DNA of 64,000 nucleotides from Robertmurraya sp. FSL R5-0851 (lineage in GTDB: Bacteria > Bacillota > Bacilli > Bacillales > Cytobacillaceae), in contig NZ_JBBOOE010000001.1 of assembly GCF_038002965.1 (NCBI RefSeq), positions 570,501 through 634,500 of the forward strand, read 5' to 3'. The position numbers were made by a program, and so were the translations under genes. Every line of letters begins with the position of its first letter. The first letter of the stretch is position 1. The notes below the pieces were generated by a model, which saw nothing but the letters and a program-made list of their open reading frames with translations, ran no database searches and was not told where the DNA came from. Shown here piece after piece: positions 44,560-55,100 of this stretch.

Positions 44560-45540
44560 CTAACTATGACCTACGATTCGATGAGGTACATAGGGCTCTT
44601 CAAGGAATGCAATCTCTTCAGGTGAAAGCTTAACCGATAAAGCTCCTACAGCATCCTCAAGATGTGATATTTTCGTTGCCCCGATGATTGGAGATGTTAT
44701 GGTTTCTTTTTGTAATAGCCAAGCAAGTGCAATATGTGTTCGAGGCACTCCGTGTTTCTCGGCTATAGAAGCTACTCGTTCAACCACTAATCGGTCAGCT
44801 TCTGAAGTTGCATCGTATTTAGACTTTTGGACTTGATCGGTTTCTGAACGATGTGTAGTTACTGACCAGTCGCGCGTTAATCTCCCTGATGCTAGTGGGC
44901 TATATGGAGTCACGCCAATTTTCTCCTCCTTACAAAGAGGGAGCATTTCTCTTTCCTCTTCGCGGTAAATGAGGTTGAGATGGTTCTGCATAGAGACAAA
45001 TTTCGTCCACCCATTTTTTTCAGCCACGTGTAAAGCTTTTTGGAATTGCCAAGCAAACATCGCAGAAGCACCAATGTATCTTGCTTTTCCAGACTTCACT
45101 ACGTCATGTAAGGCTTCCATTGTTTCTTCAATGGGAGTTTGGTAGTCCCAACGATGGATGATATAAAGGTCAACATAATCGGTTTCCAAACGCTTCAGGC
45201 TATGATCAATTTCACTCATAATAGCTTTTCGAGAAAGTCCAGAACCATTTGGACCTTTGTGCATTTGCCCGTGTACTTTTGTGGCTATGACGACTTCATC
45301 ACGATTTGCATAATCTTTCAGAGCTCGCCCAAGATATTCCTCACTGGTGCCAAGTGAGTATACATTGGCAGTATCAAAAAAGTTAATCCCTAATTCAAGC
45401 GCTTTTTTTATTACGGGGCGAGAGTCCTGTTCGTTTAATACCCATTGGTGAACCCATTTATTTGCGTCCCCAAAACCCATACATCCAAGACAAAATCGAG
45501 ATACATCAATGCCTGTATTACCAAGTTTCACATACTCCAT
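44560..45540 (-). CDS. Aldo/keto reductase
   Basis: This 326-residue NADPH-dependent TIM-barrel oxidoreductase has the catalytic set Asp in FFDTANVYSLGTSEEYLGRA, Tyr in the same block, Lys in VIATKVHG and His in LYIIHRWD. The substrate is unknown; related Bacillus proteins act on various aldehydes. The ATG at 45540 follows AGAGGGA. It is monocistronic, with a terminator. Confidence 0.92.
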   Translation of the reverse strand: MEYVKLGNTGIDVSRFCLGCMGFGDANKWVHQWVLNEQDSRPVIKKALELGINFFDTANVYSLGTSEEYLGRALKDYANRDEVVIATKVHGQMHKGPNGSGLSRKAIMSEIDHSLKRLETDYVDLYIIHRWDYQTPIEETMEALHDVVKSGKARYIGASAMFAWQFQKALHVAEKNGWTKFVSMQNHLNLIYREEEREMLPLCKEEKIGVTPYSPLASGRLTRDWSVTTHRSETDQVQKSKYDATSEADRLVVERVASIAEKHGVPRTHIALAWLLQKETITSPIIGATKISHLEDAVGALSVKLSPEEIAFLEEPYVPHRIVGHS

Positions 45541-45748
45541 TTGATTATTCCCTCTCTTCAATTATTGCCACATGTACCGTGACCTTTTTAGAAATAATTA
45601 TGCCATTCATCCTTTAAATCTCTTATCCTATTCCTACTAAGTTTTTGCCTATTTCTATCAAGTCCGCTTATCATAAATTCTATCCAAAAATACTATCTTC
45701 TTTTTCCTGTACGTGATAGATTCTTTTTAAAAAGGATTTTGGATTAAA

Positions 45749-46759
45749 ATGAAAAAAATATCCTATATGGAAGAAACCGTTCCTTTGTACTTTCCATTTG
45801 ATAACTGGGAGAGTGTTCCCGGCCCAAGTGGGAAAAACAACACCACTCTATTTATTCTGGCAAACAATGAGAAATATGTATTGAGAATTTATGAAACCCA
45901 CCAAGATGAAGACAAAGTAAACTTCGAACATGCGGTATTACTAGCATTAACCGAACGGCCTATGTCCTTATCCCTCCCAGTCCTGTTAAGAACAAATGAT
46001 GGCCAAACCATTGTTAAAACTCAGTCCGGATCTCTTGCAGCAATGTTTCCATTTATCGATGGGACAAATCCTGCTCTAGAGGACTCCGAGCAAATCTATT
46101 CATTTGGTAAGGCGGCTGGGCAACTTACTGTACAACTTGCTGAGGTCACTGTAAATCAAGGGCCCGTATATAGACCATATTATGATCTGGATCATACACA
46201 CCCAAGATGTTCTTTGGATCAGATGAAAGACTTTTCCCTAAATCCACCTGTGGACTTTGTGGAAGTCGCTCAAGAATTATTCATTATTTACAAACAACTA
46301 GTTTCATTTCAAGCCCAAGTCCCATTTTTAAAAAGACTTCCGCATCAGTTCGTCCATGGAGATTTAAATGCTTCTAACATTCTTTCTGGAGAAGATGGAA
46401 AGATTTCCGCCATTCTTGATTTTGAATTTGTTACCCATGATTTACGAGTCATGGAAGTGGCAGTTGCTCTTTCCGATTTTATTGATGATGAAGAGGATGA
46501 AACCATCATTTTCAAAAAGATTACTGCCTTCCTCACTGGATATGGCAGTAGAATTCAGCTGACAGAAGAAGAAATTCATGTTATTCCTCTTTTAATCCAG
46601 CTTCGAAGTCTAGATGTGTTTATCCATTTCCTCGGCCGGTTTTGGGACGGGGTGGACTCGATCGATACGGTAAAAAAGTATATTCGTAAGGCGGCACGAA
46701 GGGTTTCATGGATTTTCAAGCATCATGAAAAGTTCAGGTCGGCTAGACAAAGATTGTAA
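45749..46759 (+). CDS. APH-family phosphotransferase
   Basis: This 336-residue kinase-like protein of the aminoglycoside phosphotransferase/choline kinase superfamily has a catalytic loop HGDLNASNIL and metal-binding DFEF (ILDFEFVTHDLRVMEVA). It resembles homoserine kinase-like and spore CotS-like members. The substrate is unknown, and antibiotic resistance should not be assumed. The start ATG has an AAGGA 12 bases upstream. Confidence 0.82.
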   Translation: MKKISYMEETVPLYFPFDNWESVPGPSGKNNTTLFILANNEKYVLRIYETHQDEDKVNFEHAVLLALTERPMSLSLPVLLRTNDGQTIVKTQSGSLAAMFPFIDGTNPALEDSEQIYSFGKAAGQLTVQLAEVTVNQGPVYRPYYDLDHTHPRCSLDQMKDFSLNPPVDFVEVAQELFIIYKQLVSFQAQVPFLKRLPHQFVHGDLNASNILSGEDGKISAILDFEFVTHDLRVMEVAVALSDFIDDEEDETIIFKKITAFLTGYGSRIQLTEEEIHVIPLLIQLRSLDVFIHFLGRFWDGVDSIDTVKKYIRKAARRVSWIFKHHEKFRSARQRL

Positions 46760-46825
46760 ACGAACGGGGGCATTGGAGTATCTCCCAATATTGGATATAG
46801 TCATGGTTTTAAAGTAGAAGGACAG

Positions 46826-46864
46826 AAAGGGTGTTGCCTTTACATAGGTAGCACCTTTTTTCAA
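46826..46864 (+). terminator. Terminator after the phosphotransferase gene
   Basis: AAGGGTGTTGCCT-TTACAT-AGGTAGCACCTTTTTT. Confidence 0.75.
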
Positions 46865-46893
46865 TCGACCCTTAATACGTTTGAAAGACATCG

Positions 46894-47145
46894 TCAGTGA
46901 CTGCTATTGTACTCACTTTCTACTATAGGTTTGGTAAAAATCTTCCCATTGTTTAACTCACACCAATTTTCTAATTCGTCATAAGTTTCCTTGATTCCGT
47001 ATTTTGCTACAAAGGCTTCCTTCGTTTCGAACACTTCCATAGCCCCCTTTTCTATTAATGTTACCATTCGAAAAGGGTTGAGTTGAAAAACTTTAGAGAC
47101 AGCTATTAATTCTCCTATATGAACAACATTAGCTACATTTTCCAT
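46894..47145 (-). CDS. Hypothetical small protein
   Basis: This 83-residue soluble protein starts MENVANVVHIGELIAVSKVF. A strong AAGGAGATGACAT precedes the ATG, so it is probably translated. No family is recognised. Confidence 0.6.
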   Translation of the reverse strand: MENVANVVHIGELIAVSKVFQLNPFRMVTLIEKGAMEVFETKEAFVAKYGIKETYDELENWCELNNGKIFTKPIVESEYNSSH

Positions 47146-47280
47146 ATGTCATCTCCTTCTAAATCACCTCATTGGTATTATTTTCAGTTTTTACGGTACT
47201 ATGTATCCCAATAGGAAACCTTTACAACGGGATATTCGTATAGGTAGAAGGAAAGGGATTTTTTGAGGAGGGGAATATTC

Positions 47281-47454
47281 GTGTTGTGGGATAAACCAAG
47301 ATGTACTTTTTGCGAGAAAGAAATAAAAGGAGATGAGGTTGTTTTTGTTAAGATGCGATATCCAAAGCGAAAAGGCTTCACTGAAGTTAAGGCATATTTA
47401 AGAAATGAAGGTACATTTATTTGTGAGGAGTGTTTTAATCAAAAATTAAAATAA
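47281..47454 (+). CDS. Small zinc-binding protein
   Basis: This 57-residue protein has CTFCEKEI and FICEECFNQ (two CxxC pairs). Such short Bacillus proteins are often mislabelled as iron-hydroxamate transport proteins; there is no support for that here. The GTG at 47281 follows GGAGGGG with 7 bases between, so the frame upstream to 47263 is not used. Confidence 0.65.
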   Translation: MLWDKPRCTFCEKEIKGDEVVFVKMRYPKRKGFTEVKAYLRNEGTFICEECFNQKLK

Positions 47455-47499
47455 TCCTTTACTCATACTTAAAGAAAAGGGTTCGGTTAGCCATCGTAC

Positions 47500-47552
47500 A
47501 AAAAAAGGATAGATAGAGCCAATTTAATTATGCTCATCTATCCTTTTTTATA
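47500..47552. terminator. Bidirectional terminator
   Basis: AAAAAAGGATAGAT...ATCTATCCTTTTTT, between the convergent zinc-binding and bceB-like genes. Confidence 0.85.
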
Positions 47553-47559
47553 TATAAAG

Positions 47560-49503
47560 TTAAAGGGCGTTTCTGATCACTTTTTTATAATTAAGCACGG
47601 ACAGAAATCCAAAAATGGAGTATAGGCCTGTATAAAGAATCATAACTAGTAACATAGGGGTCCAAAGCTCTGCCCCGAAAAAGAACCAGCCGGATTGGAC
47701 CGCAAAATAGCTATGAGACAGACCGATGATTAAAGGAATACCAAAATTGAAGACCTGTTTCAGACCGATGCCTTTTGTTAAGTCTCCTTGAGTAAAACCG
47801 AGCTTACGTAAGATGGTATAATTTGATTTCTCATCTTCACTTTCGTCCATTTGCTTGAAGTAAAGAATACACCCGGATGTAATAAGGAAGGTGAGACCAA
47901 GGAAACCAACGATAAACATCAAGAGCCCCATGAGTAGTTTCTGGTCTGTGCTCATTTGTAGCTGAGAATCATTCATGTAATTTTCATCAAGTCCTAGGTC
48001 CAGATAAAGCTCATTGGCTTGTTGGATCGTCTCTTCTTTCTTCATGTCAATCCCGATAAAGACAGAAGATTCTCGCTGAACCTCAGGATCGAAGTCTTGT
48101 TGAAGGGTAGAAAACAAGGAATCATCCACGATGGCAACCGGCTGACCACCGTTTGTAAAATACCAGGAAACAATATACTCATCTCTTAATCCAATATAAT
48201 CAAGCGGAATAGATCCGGATTTGCTGTGAAATTCAATTTTTCCAGAGTCTTCAAGAGACATGAATTTGGATAGCATATCACTGTATCCTGTAAACACCGT
48301 TTCAGTTGGCGACACATCCATCCCAGGAACCGATTTTTCACTAACCACAGGCAACGCCATCTTACTTAAGTCCACATCCATTACTTCGCCGGAATGTATG
48401 ATTGATTTCAGATTCGCATGAACCATCACCACATCAATAACCGTCTCCTCAAAAGGAAGATCTTTACTCTTCAATGCATTCTTAAATATTTGTGCATCTT
48501 CTTGACTAGTGAAGGCAAAATCTTTTATTACATTATCTTCAGCTGATTTTTCTGCCGAATAATAGGAGATATAACTTAACGATAACAATCCGATGGCAAG
48601 TGCAGATACCGTAGTGACAATGGTTAACAGGAACGAATTCGACTTCATGCGAAACATAATAGAAGATAAGGAGAGAACTTCCTTAATATTTAAGTATCCG
48701 TCCTTCTTTTTTCGAATCAGGTTAAAAATAAAGCTAACAGATCCTTTGTAAAAGAAATAGGTTCCAAGAATAACGGATACTAAAATAATCACCATGGCAA
48801 TAAAGAGTTCATTCATCTCTGTAATGTCACCGCTAAACAGTTTGGTGGAAACAAAATAACCAAAGGCAATGAGTGAAATCCCCGCAATGCCCATGAACAT
48901 CTCCCATACAGATAGCTTTTGTACCTTTTGCTCGGCAGAAGAAGTTACTCGAAATAAGGATAAAATCGTCTGTTTTCGAATAAAAAGTGCATTCATCCCA
49001 AGAATGAATAAGAAAATGAGTGTAAACACAATGACGGTTTGAATAAATGACTGGCTTGAAAAATGTAAGGTCGTAACAGCATTTACTCCCGTAATTTTTA
49101 GCAGGATCATCATGATTAATTTAGAAAATGAAAATCCAACGAAAATACCAATGCCTAGCGATAAAAAGTAGAGAAGGGCATTTTCTACGCCAAGAATGCG
49201 GAATATCTTCCGTTTCGTCATGCCAATCAAATGAAAGAGTCCGATTTCTTTACTGCGTCTTTTAATAAAAATCATATTGGCATACACGAGAAAGACGGTA
49301 ACAATTCCAACAAGAAGGACGGACGCAGCACGAATGGAAGCTCCTCCTTTAATACTCCCTTTGGCGGCGTCCATCGCAGGGTCATATTGCAGGGTAACAA
49401 ACGCAAAATAAAGAGAGACGCTAAAAATCAAGGCAAATACATACAGATAATAGTTTTTTACATTCTTTTTAAAGGAGCGAAGGATGAGTTGATTAATGGT
49501 CAT
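47560..49503 (-). CDS. bceB: BceB-type ABC transporter permease (antimicrobial peptide resistance)
   Basis: This 647-residue permease has about ten membrane spans, FtsX-type domains at both ends and a large extracellular domain (about residues 310-510), the hallmark of BceB-type permeases. These sense and detoxify cell-wall-active peptides such as bacitracin and signal to the adjacent kinase. The start overlaps the end of the ATPase gene by 11 bases. The specific peptide cannot be told (BceB, PsdB and YxdM are similar). Confidence 0.88.
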   Translation of the reverse strand: MTINQLILRSFKKNVKNYYLYVFALIFSVSLYFAFVTLQYDPAMDAAKGSIKGGASIRAASVLLVGIVTVFLVYANMIFIKRRSKEIGLFHLIGMTKRKIFRILGVENALLYFLSLGIGIFVGFSFSKLIMMILLKITGVNAVTTLHFSSQSFIQTVIVFTLIFLFILGMNALFIRKQTILSLFRVTSSAEQKVQKLSVWEMFMGIAGISLIAFGYFVSTKLFSGDITEMNELFIAMVIILVSVILGTYFFYKGSVSFIFNLIRKKKDGYLNIKEVLSLSSIMFRMKSNSFLLTIVTTVSALAIGLLSLSYISYYSAEKSAEDNVIKDFAFTSQEDAQIFKNALKSKDLPFEETVIDVVMVHANLKSIIHSGEVMDVDLSKMALPVVSEKSVPGMDVSPTETVFTGYSDMLSKFMSLEDSGKIEFHSKSGSIPLDYIGLRDEYIVSWYFTNGGQPVAIVDDSLFSTLQQDFDPEVQRESSVFIGIDMKKEETIQQANELYLDLGLDENYMNDSQLQMSTDQKLLMGLLMFIVGFLGLTFLITSGCILYFKQMDESEDEKSNYTILRKLGFTQGDLTKGIGLKQVFNFGIPLIIGLSHSYFAVQSGWFFFGAELWTPMLLVMILYTGLYSIFGFLSVLNYKKVIRNAL

Positions 49504-50254
49504 CTTGCACCCCTCCTAACACTCCTTGTGTTTTCATAATATCTTGGAAAAAGGCTTGCCTTGTTTCTGAACCTCGGTTTAGCTGGGTATAGATTTGTCC
49601 GTCTCGCAGGAAGATGACTCTTGAACAGTAGCTCGCAGCTACTGGATCATGCGTGACCATCACGATGGTGGATTTTCGCTTTTGGTTTAATTGGCTAAGC
49701 TTATTTAATAAATCGGACGCAGCCTTTGAATCAAGTGCACCCGTTGGCTCGTCAGCAAAGATGAGGCTCGGATCATGAATGAATGCACGGGCAGCGGATG
49801 TTCGTTGTTTCTGCCCGCCGGATATTTCATTCGGATACTTATGTTGAAGCTCAGTGATTCCAAGCTCATTGGCCACTTCCGTAAACTTTTGGTCGGCTTC
49901 CTTTTTGGGTGTTTTTGTAATGGATAAAGGAAGCAAAATGTTTTCTTTGACTGTCAGTGTATCTAATAAATTGTAATCTTGAAAAATAAAGCCTAAGTTC
50001 TTTTGGCGAAAAAGGGCGAGTTCTTTATCACGCATCTGTGTAATCTCTTTTCCTTCCACAAAAATAGAACCTTGGCTCACATGGTCAATCGAGGAAAGCA
50101 CATTTAATAGAGTGGTTTTACCAGATCCAGAGGCTCCCATGATACTGACAAATTCTCCTTGTTCAATGAACATATTGATGCCTTTTAGGACCTCTTGCTT
50201 ATTAAATTTATTTCCGTAGCTTTTGTGTATTTGTTTGGCTTCTAGAATATTCAA
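49493..50254 (-). CDS. bceA: BceA-type ABC transporter ATPase
   Basis: This 253-residue ATPase has Walker [15 protein letters not shown], the Q-loop in [14 protein letters not shown], signature [14 protein letters not shown], and Walker [14 protein letters not shown]. It powers the BceB-type permease. The TTG start follows AAGGAGAG with 7 bases between. The 100-base gap to bceS includes a TATAAT that may be the -10 of a promoter controlled by the adjacent response regulator. Confidence 0.92.
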   Translation of the reverse strand: MNILEAKQIHKSYGNKFNKQEVLKGINMFIEQGEFVSIMGASGSGKTTLLNVLSSIDHVSQGSIFVEGKEITQMRDKELALFRQKNLGFIFQDYNLLDTLTVKENILLPLSITKTPKKEADQKFTEVANELGITELQHKYPNEISGGQKQRTSAARAFIHDPSLIFADEPTGALDSKAASDLLNKLSQLNQKRKSTIVMVTHDPVAASYCSRVIFLRDGQIYTQLNRGSETRQAFFQDIMKTQGVLGGVQDDH

Positions 50255-50332
50255 TCTTATTCTCTCCTTCCTTCAATGACTTGATTATAAATGAGGTGGG
50301 GAGCTCCCATCCTTCGATTCAGCTAACATTTG

Positions 50333-50370
50333 AAACAGGCATGTGACATCTTTGTCACATGCCTGTTATT
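50333..50370. terminator. Perfect inverted repeat at the bceS stop
   Basis: ACAGGCATGTGAC-6-GTCACATGCCTGT spans the last codons and stop of bceS (50355 is the stop edge). It can act as a terminator of bceRS; it could also be a binding site in the bceA promoter region. Confidence 0.5.
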
Positions 50371-51359
50371 TTTACGAATTCATTACGATTAGGTAAAGTG
50401 AGCATAAAAGTTGACCCCTCACCTGGAGTCGATTGAACTGATATTTGTATTAGAAGGGAATCAGCCGCTTTTTTCGCTAAATATAATCCCATGCCCGTGG
50501 CCGAATGATCTTGATGGGTGGAAGTAGACGTGAACCCTTTTTCAAAAATCCGTGTCATGTCCCGTGGATCAATCCCGCGCCCGCAATCTTGTATTTCTAT
50601 GACCATATGATCGTCTTTCTTTAAACTTCTTATGTAAATATCTGACTGGTTGCTGTATTTAACGGCATTGGTTAACAGTTGACGTAGGATAAAAGCGAAC
50701 CATTTCGCATCTGTAAGGATCTCTCGTTCTTGTAGATTAATATCTATGCCAATGCCTTTTTGGATACACCAAGATTGTAAGGTCTTGATTTCTGGAATCA
50801 CCAGAGTGTGAAGATCTAATTTTTCAATAAAAAGGTCATTCTCAATAAAGTAAAGCCGTTTTTGATGAAGTTGTTGGTCGAGTAATAGGTGAACTCGTAG
50901 CCATTCATGCGTGAGACTGGCCTTTGTTTTTTCATCAGGAATGCGGTCAATAATGAGATGCATGGCTGTTAAAGGAGTCTTTACTTCATGAATCCAGGCT
51001 AACAGCTGGTCCTTCTCATCCTCTAATGAGAGTTGATGGTGATTGAACTGATTTCTTAGCAATTCCGTTTGTTTATAGACACTTTTTTCTATCATTTCCT
51101 CAAAGGGGCTTTCTGCTTGAGGAATTTGAGACAAATCTAAGTTATTCTCCCACTCATCAATTCCTTTGAAAAAACGAGTCTCCTTTTGATATCTGATGAA
51201 AAGGAAGATCGAGAAGAGGAGAATGGATAAAAACACAATGTATAAAATGGGTTTGAGCGGAATCGCAGAATCGAGAAAAGCGACAAAGACCATTAAGAGA
51301 TGGATGAAGACATAAAAGATTATCCAACTACGTCGTTCGGTTACGAATTTTTGGATCAT
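50355..51359 (-). CDS. bceS: BceS-type intramembrane-sensing histidine kinase
   Basis: This 334-residue kinase has two membrane segments near the N-terminus with almost no extracellular loop. The phospho-acceptor His lies in AWIHEVKTPLTAMHL and the ATP-binding domain has NAVKYSN, DCGRGIDPRD and STPGEGSTF. Such kinases read the activity of their BceAB transporter. The start ATGA overlaps the bceR stop by 4 bases. Confidence 0.92.
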   Translation of the reverse strand: MIQKFVTERRSWIIFYVFIHLLMVFVAFLDSAIPLKPILYIVFLSILLFSIFLFIRYQKETRFFKGIDEWENNLDLSQIPQAESPFEEMIEKSVYKQTELLRNQFNHHQLSLEDEKDQLLAWIHEVKTPLTAMHLIIDRIPDEKTKASLTHEWLRVHLLLDQQLHQKRLYFIENDLFIEKLDLHTLVIPEIKTLQSWCIQKGIGIDINLQEREILTDAKWFAFILRQLLTNAVKYSNQSDIYIRSLKKDDHMVIEIQDCGRGIDPRDMTRIFEKGFTSTSTHQDHSATGMGLYLAKKAADSLLIQISVQSTPGEGSTFMLTLPNRNEFVKITGM

Positions 51360-52048
51360 GGTAAAGTGCCCTCTTCGATGGCGATATACCCTTGACCTAC
51401 CTTGGTTTCTATATAGTGGCCAAGCTGTAACTCATCCAGTTTTTTTCGTAATCGATTGACGTTTACCGTTAGTGTATTATCACTAACAAACCGTTCATCG
51501 TCCCAAAGGCTTTTAATGATGTTTTCGCGGCTCACAATGCTGTTCTTTTTTTCGATTAATATTTTTAAAATGTACATTTCATTTTTGGTCAGCTCGATTG
51601 ATCCGTTGTTGTTTGTTACTGTATTTTTCTCGTAATCCACTGTCGCACCACACCAGGTTTTCAAAATGACTGTATGATTGCTATAGTTGTAGACTCGGCG
51701 TAGAATCGCTTGGATTTTCGCAATTAACACGTCAAAATGGAAGGGCTTCTGAACAAAATCGTCTGCCCCTAGCTGCATGCTCATGACCATATCGGTTGGG
51801 TGGTCACGTGAAGAGAGGAAGATGATCGGCACATTAGAATGGGCTCTGATCAGGCGGCACCAGTGAAAACCATCGTATTTAGGAAGCTGTATATCAATGA
51901 TGACTAGATCAGGCTTGACCTTTGTAAACTCCTCGAGAACAAGGGCGAAGTCTTCGATCCCGTGAACCTCATAAGACCACTGTGTCAGGCGATCTTTGAT
52001 TTCATGAAAAAGACTAGAATCATCTTCAATTAGAAGAATCTTAAACAT
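51356..52048 (-). CDS. bceR: BceR-type response regulator, OmpR family
   Basis: This 230-residue regulator has a receiver domain with the phospho-Asp in LVIIDIQLPKYDG and a Lys in DFVQKPFHFD. The winged-helix DNA-binding domain ends TVNVNRLRKKLDELQLG. It activates the transporter genes. GGTGAA precedes the ATG. First gene of the bceRS unit, read in the same direction as bceAB. Confidence 0.93.
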   Translation of the reverse strand: MFKILLIEDDSSLFHEIKDRLTQWSYEVHGIEDFALVLEEFTKVKPDLVIIDIQLPKYDGFHWCRLIRAHSNVPIIFLSSRDHPTDMVMSMQLGADDFVQKPFHFDVLIAKIQAILRRVYNYSNHTVILKTWCGATVDYEKNTVTNNNGSIELTKNEMYILKILIEKKNSIVSRENIIKSLWDDERFVSDNTLTVNVNRLRKKLDELQLGHYIETKVGQGYIAIEEGTLP

Positions 52049-52530
52049 ATATGTTCACCAACTTTCTTCATCATTGTAACGAAACCACAAACAAAAGAAA
52101 ATTATTTGCATGTAAAAAAATAACAAATAATATAGTGACCCTCTTAAGTGTCCACCCCACACGGACAAAACTGCTATATTTGTCCACGAAGGGTGTCAGA
52201 CACCCTAAATTGGATTTTCCTTTGAGTAAATAGTAAGTCCAGCCTTCCATGGGGGGAAAGAGGAGGGAATTTACTCAAACCTAGCATTCGCTTATTATGC
52301 AAATCAAAGATTGTTTTTCCTTTAGCACGATGAGTGCCCCCCGTAAAAGATTTAGCTGCTGAAAACAAAAGATTTAAGCATTGTGAATATGTTTTCCCTC
52401 TGTTCCTAAAGAAACATGTACATTTTAATGAATATGTGGTCAAATGAAATGTACTTTACATATTGCTTAATAAAAAGAATACGTTCGGTAAAATTAGTAT
52501 TGTAAAGAAATTTTGAAAAGAGGCTGTTTT
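52049..52530. other. Gap between bceR and the helicase gene
   Basis: It contains the short palindrome GGGTGTCAGACACCC (52193-52207) and complementary GTGGACAAAT/TTTGTCC blocks at 52150-52190. No gene, repeat copy or riboswitch was recognised. A weak TTGCTTAATAAA to GTAAAATTAG arrangement at 52463-52500 may include the helicase promoter. Confidence 0.4.
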
Positions 52531-53967
52531 ATGGATTTTACAGATTTCACCTTAAGTGAAGAAATATTGAGTACTTTAGCGAGCCTACAATATCAACAAC
52601 CAACTGAAGTCCAAAAAAAGGTTATTCCACTTGTCATTGAGGAGCAGGATGTGATCGTTAAGTCACGCACAGGAAGTGGAAAAACAGCATCCTTTGCCAT
52701 TCCGATTTGTGAAATGATTGATTGGGCAGAAAATAAACCGCAAGCTCTAGTGCTTACCCCAACTAGAGAGTTAGCTGTACAGATCAAAGAAGATTTTATA
52801 AATATCGGCCGTTTAAAACGAATCAATGCAGTAGAAATATACGGAAAGCAATCCTTTATGTATCAAAAAACGAAGCTTAAGCAAAAGACTCATGTCGTTG
52901 TAGGGACACCAGGTCGCTTGCTCGATCATATTCAAAAAGGCACCCTTCTACTCGATCAAGTTCGATTCCTTGTCATTGACGAGGCGGACGAAATGCTAAA
53001 TATGGGCTTTATCGAGCAAGTAGAGGCCATTATACAGGCGGTTCCGGACAAAAGAATCACCATGCTCTTTTCAGCCACTCTTCCAGATACCGTAAAAAAA
53101 CTAGCCCAAAACTATTTGCAAGCACCTATTGAGGTGGAAATGGAAGCTTTAAGCACTTCAACTGGATTAATTGAGCATTCCTTATATTGGGTGGAGGAAC
53201 AGGAAAAGCTGCAATTATTGCAAAACGTAACGATTATCGAAAACCCGGATAGCTGTATCATTTTTTGCCGGACAAAGGACCGTGTGGATATGGTGGTCGA
53301 TCATTTAACAGAGCTTGGATATGATTGCGATAAAATTCATGGTGGAATGATTCAGGAAGATCGTCTTGAAGTGATGAGTGAATTTAAACGGGGAGAGTTT
53401 CGCTACCTGATCGCAACCGATGTGGCAGCCCGTGGAATTGATATTGAAAATATTTCACTCGTGGTAAACTTTGATATTCCATACGAAAAAGAAAGCTATG
53501 TGCATCGTACAGGAAGAACCGGTCGGGCGGGGATGAAAGGCAAAGCTACTACCTTTGTTACAGAAAGAGAAAGACGACTGCTAGAAGAAATTGAGCAGCT
53601 TATTGGTTTTCACATTCCACAAAAGGAGAAACCTGCTTCGGGGCAGGTGGAGAGATTACGATCTGCCTTTGAAGAGAAGATTGGTTCAGAGCCAGAAATA
53701 AAGCAACTAAAGAGTGAAGAACTCAATAAGGATATCACCAAGCTCTATTTTAATGGCGGAAAGAAAAAGAAGCTGCGCGCCGTGGATTTTGTCGGAACCA
53801 TTTGTAAAATTGAGGGTGTTTCTGCACAGGATATCGGAATTATCACGATTCTTGACACAGTTTCTTATGTAGAAATCCTAAATGGCAAAGGGCCACAGGT
53901 GTTGTCCGAAATGAAACATACCACGGTAAAAGGGAAACAATTAAAGGTTCATATAGCCAGAAAATAA
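52531..53967 (+). CDS. dbpA: DEAD-box RNA helicase, DbpA/YxiN type
   Basis: This 478-residue helicase has Q motif, Walker [13 protein letters not shown] ([13 protein letters not shown]), [14 protein letters not shown] and [12 protein letters not shown]-terminal RNA-recognition domain (about 400-478, [20 protein letters not shown]) is typical of DbpA, which acts on hairpin 92 of 23S rRNA during 50S assembly. GAGG lies 7 bases before the ATG at 52531. The frame upstream to 52513 is not needed. Confidence 0.92.
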   Translation: MDFTDFTLSEEILSTLASLQYQQPTEVQKKVIPLVIEEQDVIVKSRTGSGKTASFAIPICEMIDWAENKPQALVLTPTRELAVQIKEDFINIGRLKRINAVEIYGKQSFMYQKTKLKQKTHVVVGTPGRLLDHIQKGTLLLDQVRFLVIDEADEMLNMGFIEQVEAIIQAVPDKRITMLFSATLPDTVKKLAQNYLQAPIEVEMEALSTSTGLIEHSLYWVEEQEKLQLLQNVTIIENPDSCIIFCRTKDRVDMVVDHLTELGYDCDKIHGGMIQEDRLEVMSEFKRGEFRYLIATDVAARGIDIENISLVVNFDIPYEKESYVHRTGRTGRAGMKGKATTFVTERERRLLEEIEQLIGFHIPQKEKPASGQVERLRSAFEEKIGSEPEIKQLKSEELNKDITKLYFNGGKKKKLRAVDFVGTICKIEGVSAQDIGIITILDTVSYVEILNGKGPQVLSEMKHTTVKGKQLKVHIARK

Positions 53968-53999
53968 GCACTTCCTAAGGGGTGCTTTTTTAATTGACA
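53965..53999 (+). terminator. Terminator after the helicase gene
   Basis: AAGCACTTCC...GGGGTGCTTTTTT hairpin with T-run right after the stop. Confidence 0.75.
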
Positions 54000-54017
54000 A
54001 AAAAAGAACGAAACCAA

Positions 54018-54068
54018 TTGACAGAATCTTACTCATGATTTAATATTATCATTATCAATAATGATAAT
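54018..54068 (+). promoter_or_regulatory. Sigma-A promoter with overlapping operator-like palindrome
   Basis: TTGACA (54018-54023), 17-bp spacer, TAATAT (54041-54046). A palindrome ATTATCATTAT-CA-ATAATGATAAT (54045-54068) covers the -10 and start. It is made of GATAAT-type hexamers as in Fur boxes, but the arms are in everted order relative to the classical Fur box, so the regulator is not certain. Confidence 0.65.
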
Positions 54069-54088
54069 AAAAACAAGGGGGATTTACT

Positions 54089-54859
54089 ATGATTAGCAAT
54101 GCAGTGATCTTGAGCATGGTCGCAGTTATCATATTTTCCATTCTTCTATTTGTGAGTGCCATTCTGATGACAAAAAAACAGGTAGGCATTTCTCTGAAGC
54201 CGTTAATAATAGGGAGCATTGGGTTTGTTATTATCACTCAAGTATTAGAGAAACTTCTTCATGTTCTCGTCATAACCAGTTTTCCAAACTATGCGGACCA
54301 TCCATGGTTATTTGGATTATATGGCGGTTTAGCTGCAGGGATTTTCGAGGAATTGGGACGGTATATCTTATTTATCTGGCTGTTAAAAAAATATCAGGAT
54401 TACAGGGGTGGCCTGTCTTTCGGGGTAGGCTGGGGTGGCATTGAAGCCGTAGTTATTGCCCTTTCAACGGTGGTACCATTTCTTCTTTTTGCAACGATGA
54501 TCAATGCAGGTACATTTGATTCATCTATAGGAGCCAGTCTTCCAAGTGATCAGGCAGCAACCATTAAAGAGACGTTATTAAATCAAGGAATCTCTCACTA
54601 CTTATGGGCAATACCAGAGCGTTTCTTTGCTCTCTATATGCAAATCGCTTTCACTTTACTTGTTTTACTAGCGGTCATTAAAAAGAAGTTTCAATACGTA
54701 CTGCTTGCTATAATTGCTCATGCGGCGATTGATTTTCCTTTAGTATTCTTCCAAACTGGATACATCAAGAGTTTATGGATCATTGAGTTATACATTGCCT
54801 TCATCGGAGTTCTATCTTTCTTCATTATAAAAAGATTAAGAAAATTGCTGATCGGGTAA
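54089..54859 (+). CDS. YhfC-family intramembrane protease-like protein
   Basis: This 256-residue membrane protein has about seven spans and YhfC/DUF2324 landmarks: GLAAGIFEELGRYILFIWLL with the EE pair, SFGVGWGGIEAVV and AIIAHAAIDFPLVF with a conserved His. These resemble CPBP-type membrane metalloproteases. The role is unknown. AGGGGG precedes the ATG by 7 bases. The strong promoter with an overlapping palindrome implies tight repression. Confidence 0.82.
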   Translation: MISNAVILSMVAVIIFSILLFVSAILMTKKQVGISLKPLIIGSIGFVIITQVLEKLLHVLVITSFPNYADHPWLFGLYGGLAAGIFEELGRYILFIWLLKKYQDYRGGLSFGVGWGGIEAVVIALSTVVPFLLFATMINAGTFDSSIGASLPSDQAATIKETLLNQGISHYLWAIPERFFALYMQIAFTLLVLLAVIKKKFQYVLLAIIAHAAIDFPLVFFQTGYIKSLWIIELYIAFIGVLSFFIIKRLRKLLIG

Positions 54860-55100
54860 AAATACCTGAGGCAAAAGTCGGTTTTGATAAAGTATAATAA
54901 AAGAAGGCTGTTTTCGTAAATTGGTTGTTTTGGAAAAATCCCAAATGCCGGATTTTTCCCCGTATAACGCTGGGTTTTTTTGACTATTTGGAGAGTAGCT
55001 CTTTTCTAAGGATGAAAATATTCTTATACCTTATAGTTAAATTCCTAAAAAGTATGTATATAGCAACAATGTTTTAGAAAAGAGCCTAAAAGAAAAACTG

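Noticed and set aside
45749..46759. Aminoglycoside resistance gene
   Set aside because: The APH fold is shared by many kinases and this protein shows no feature of a known resistance enzyme.
54045..54068. Classical Fur box before the YhfC-like gene
   Set aside because: The half-sites are present but in everted order, so I call it only an operator-like palindrome of unknown regulator.
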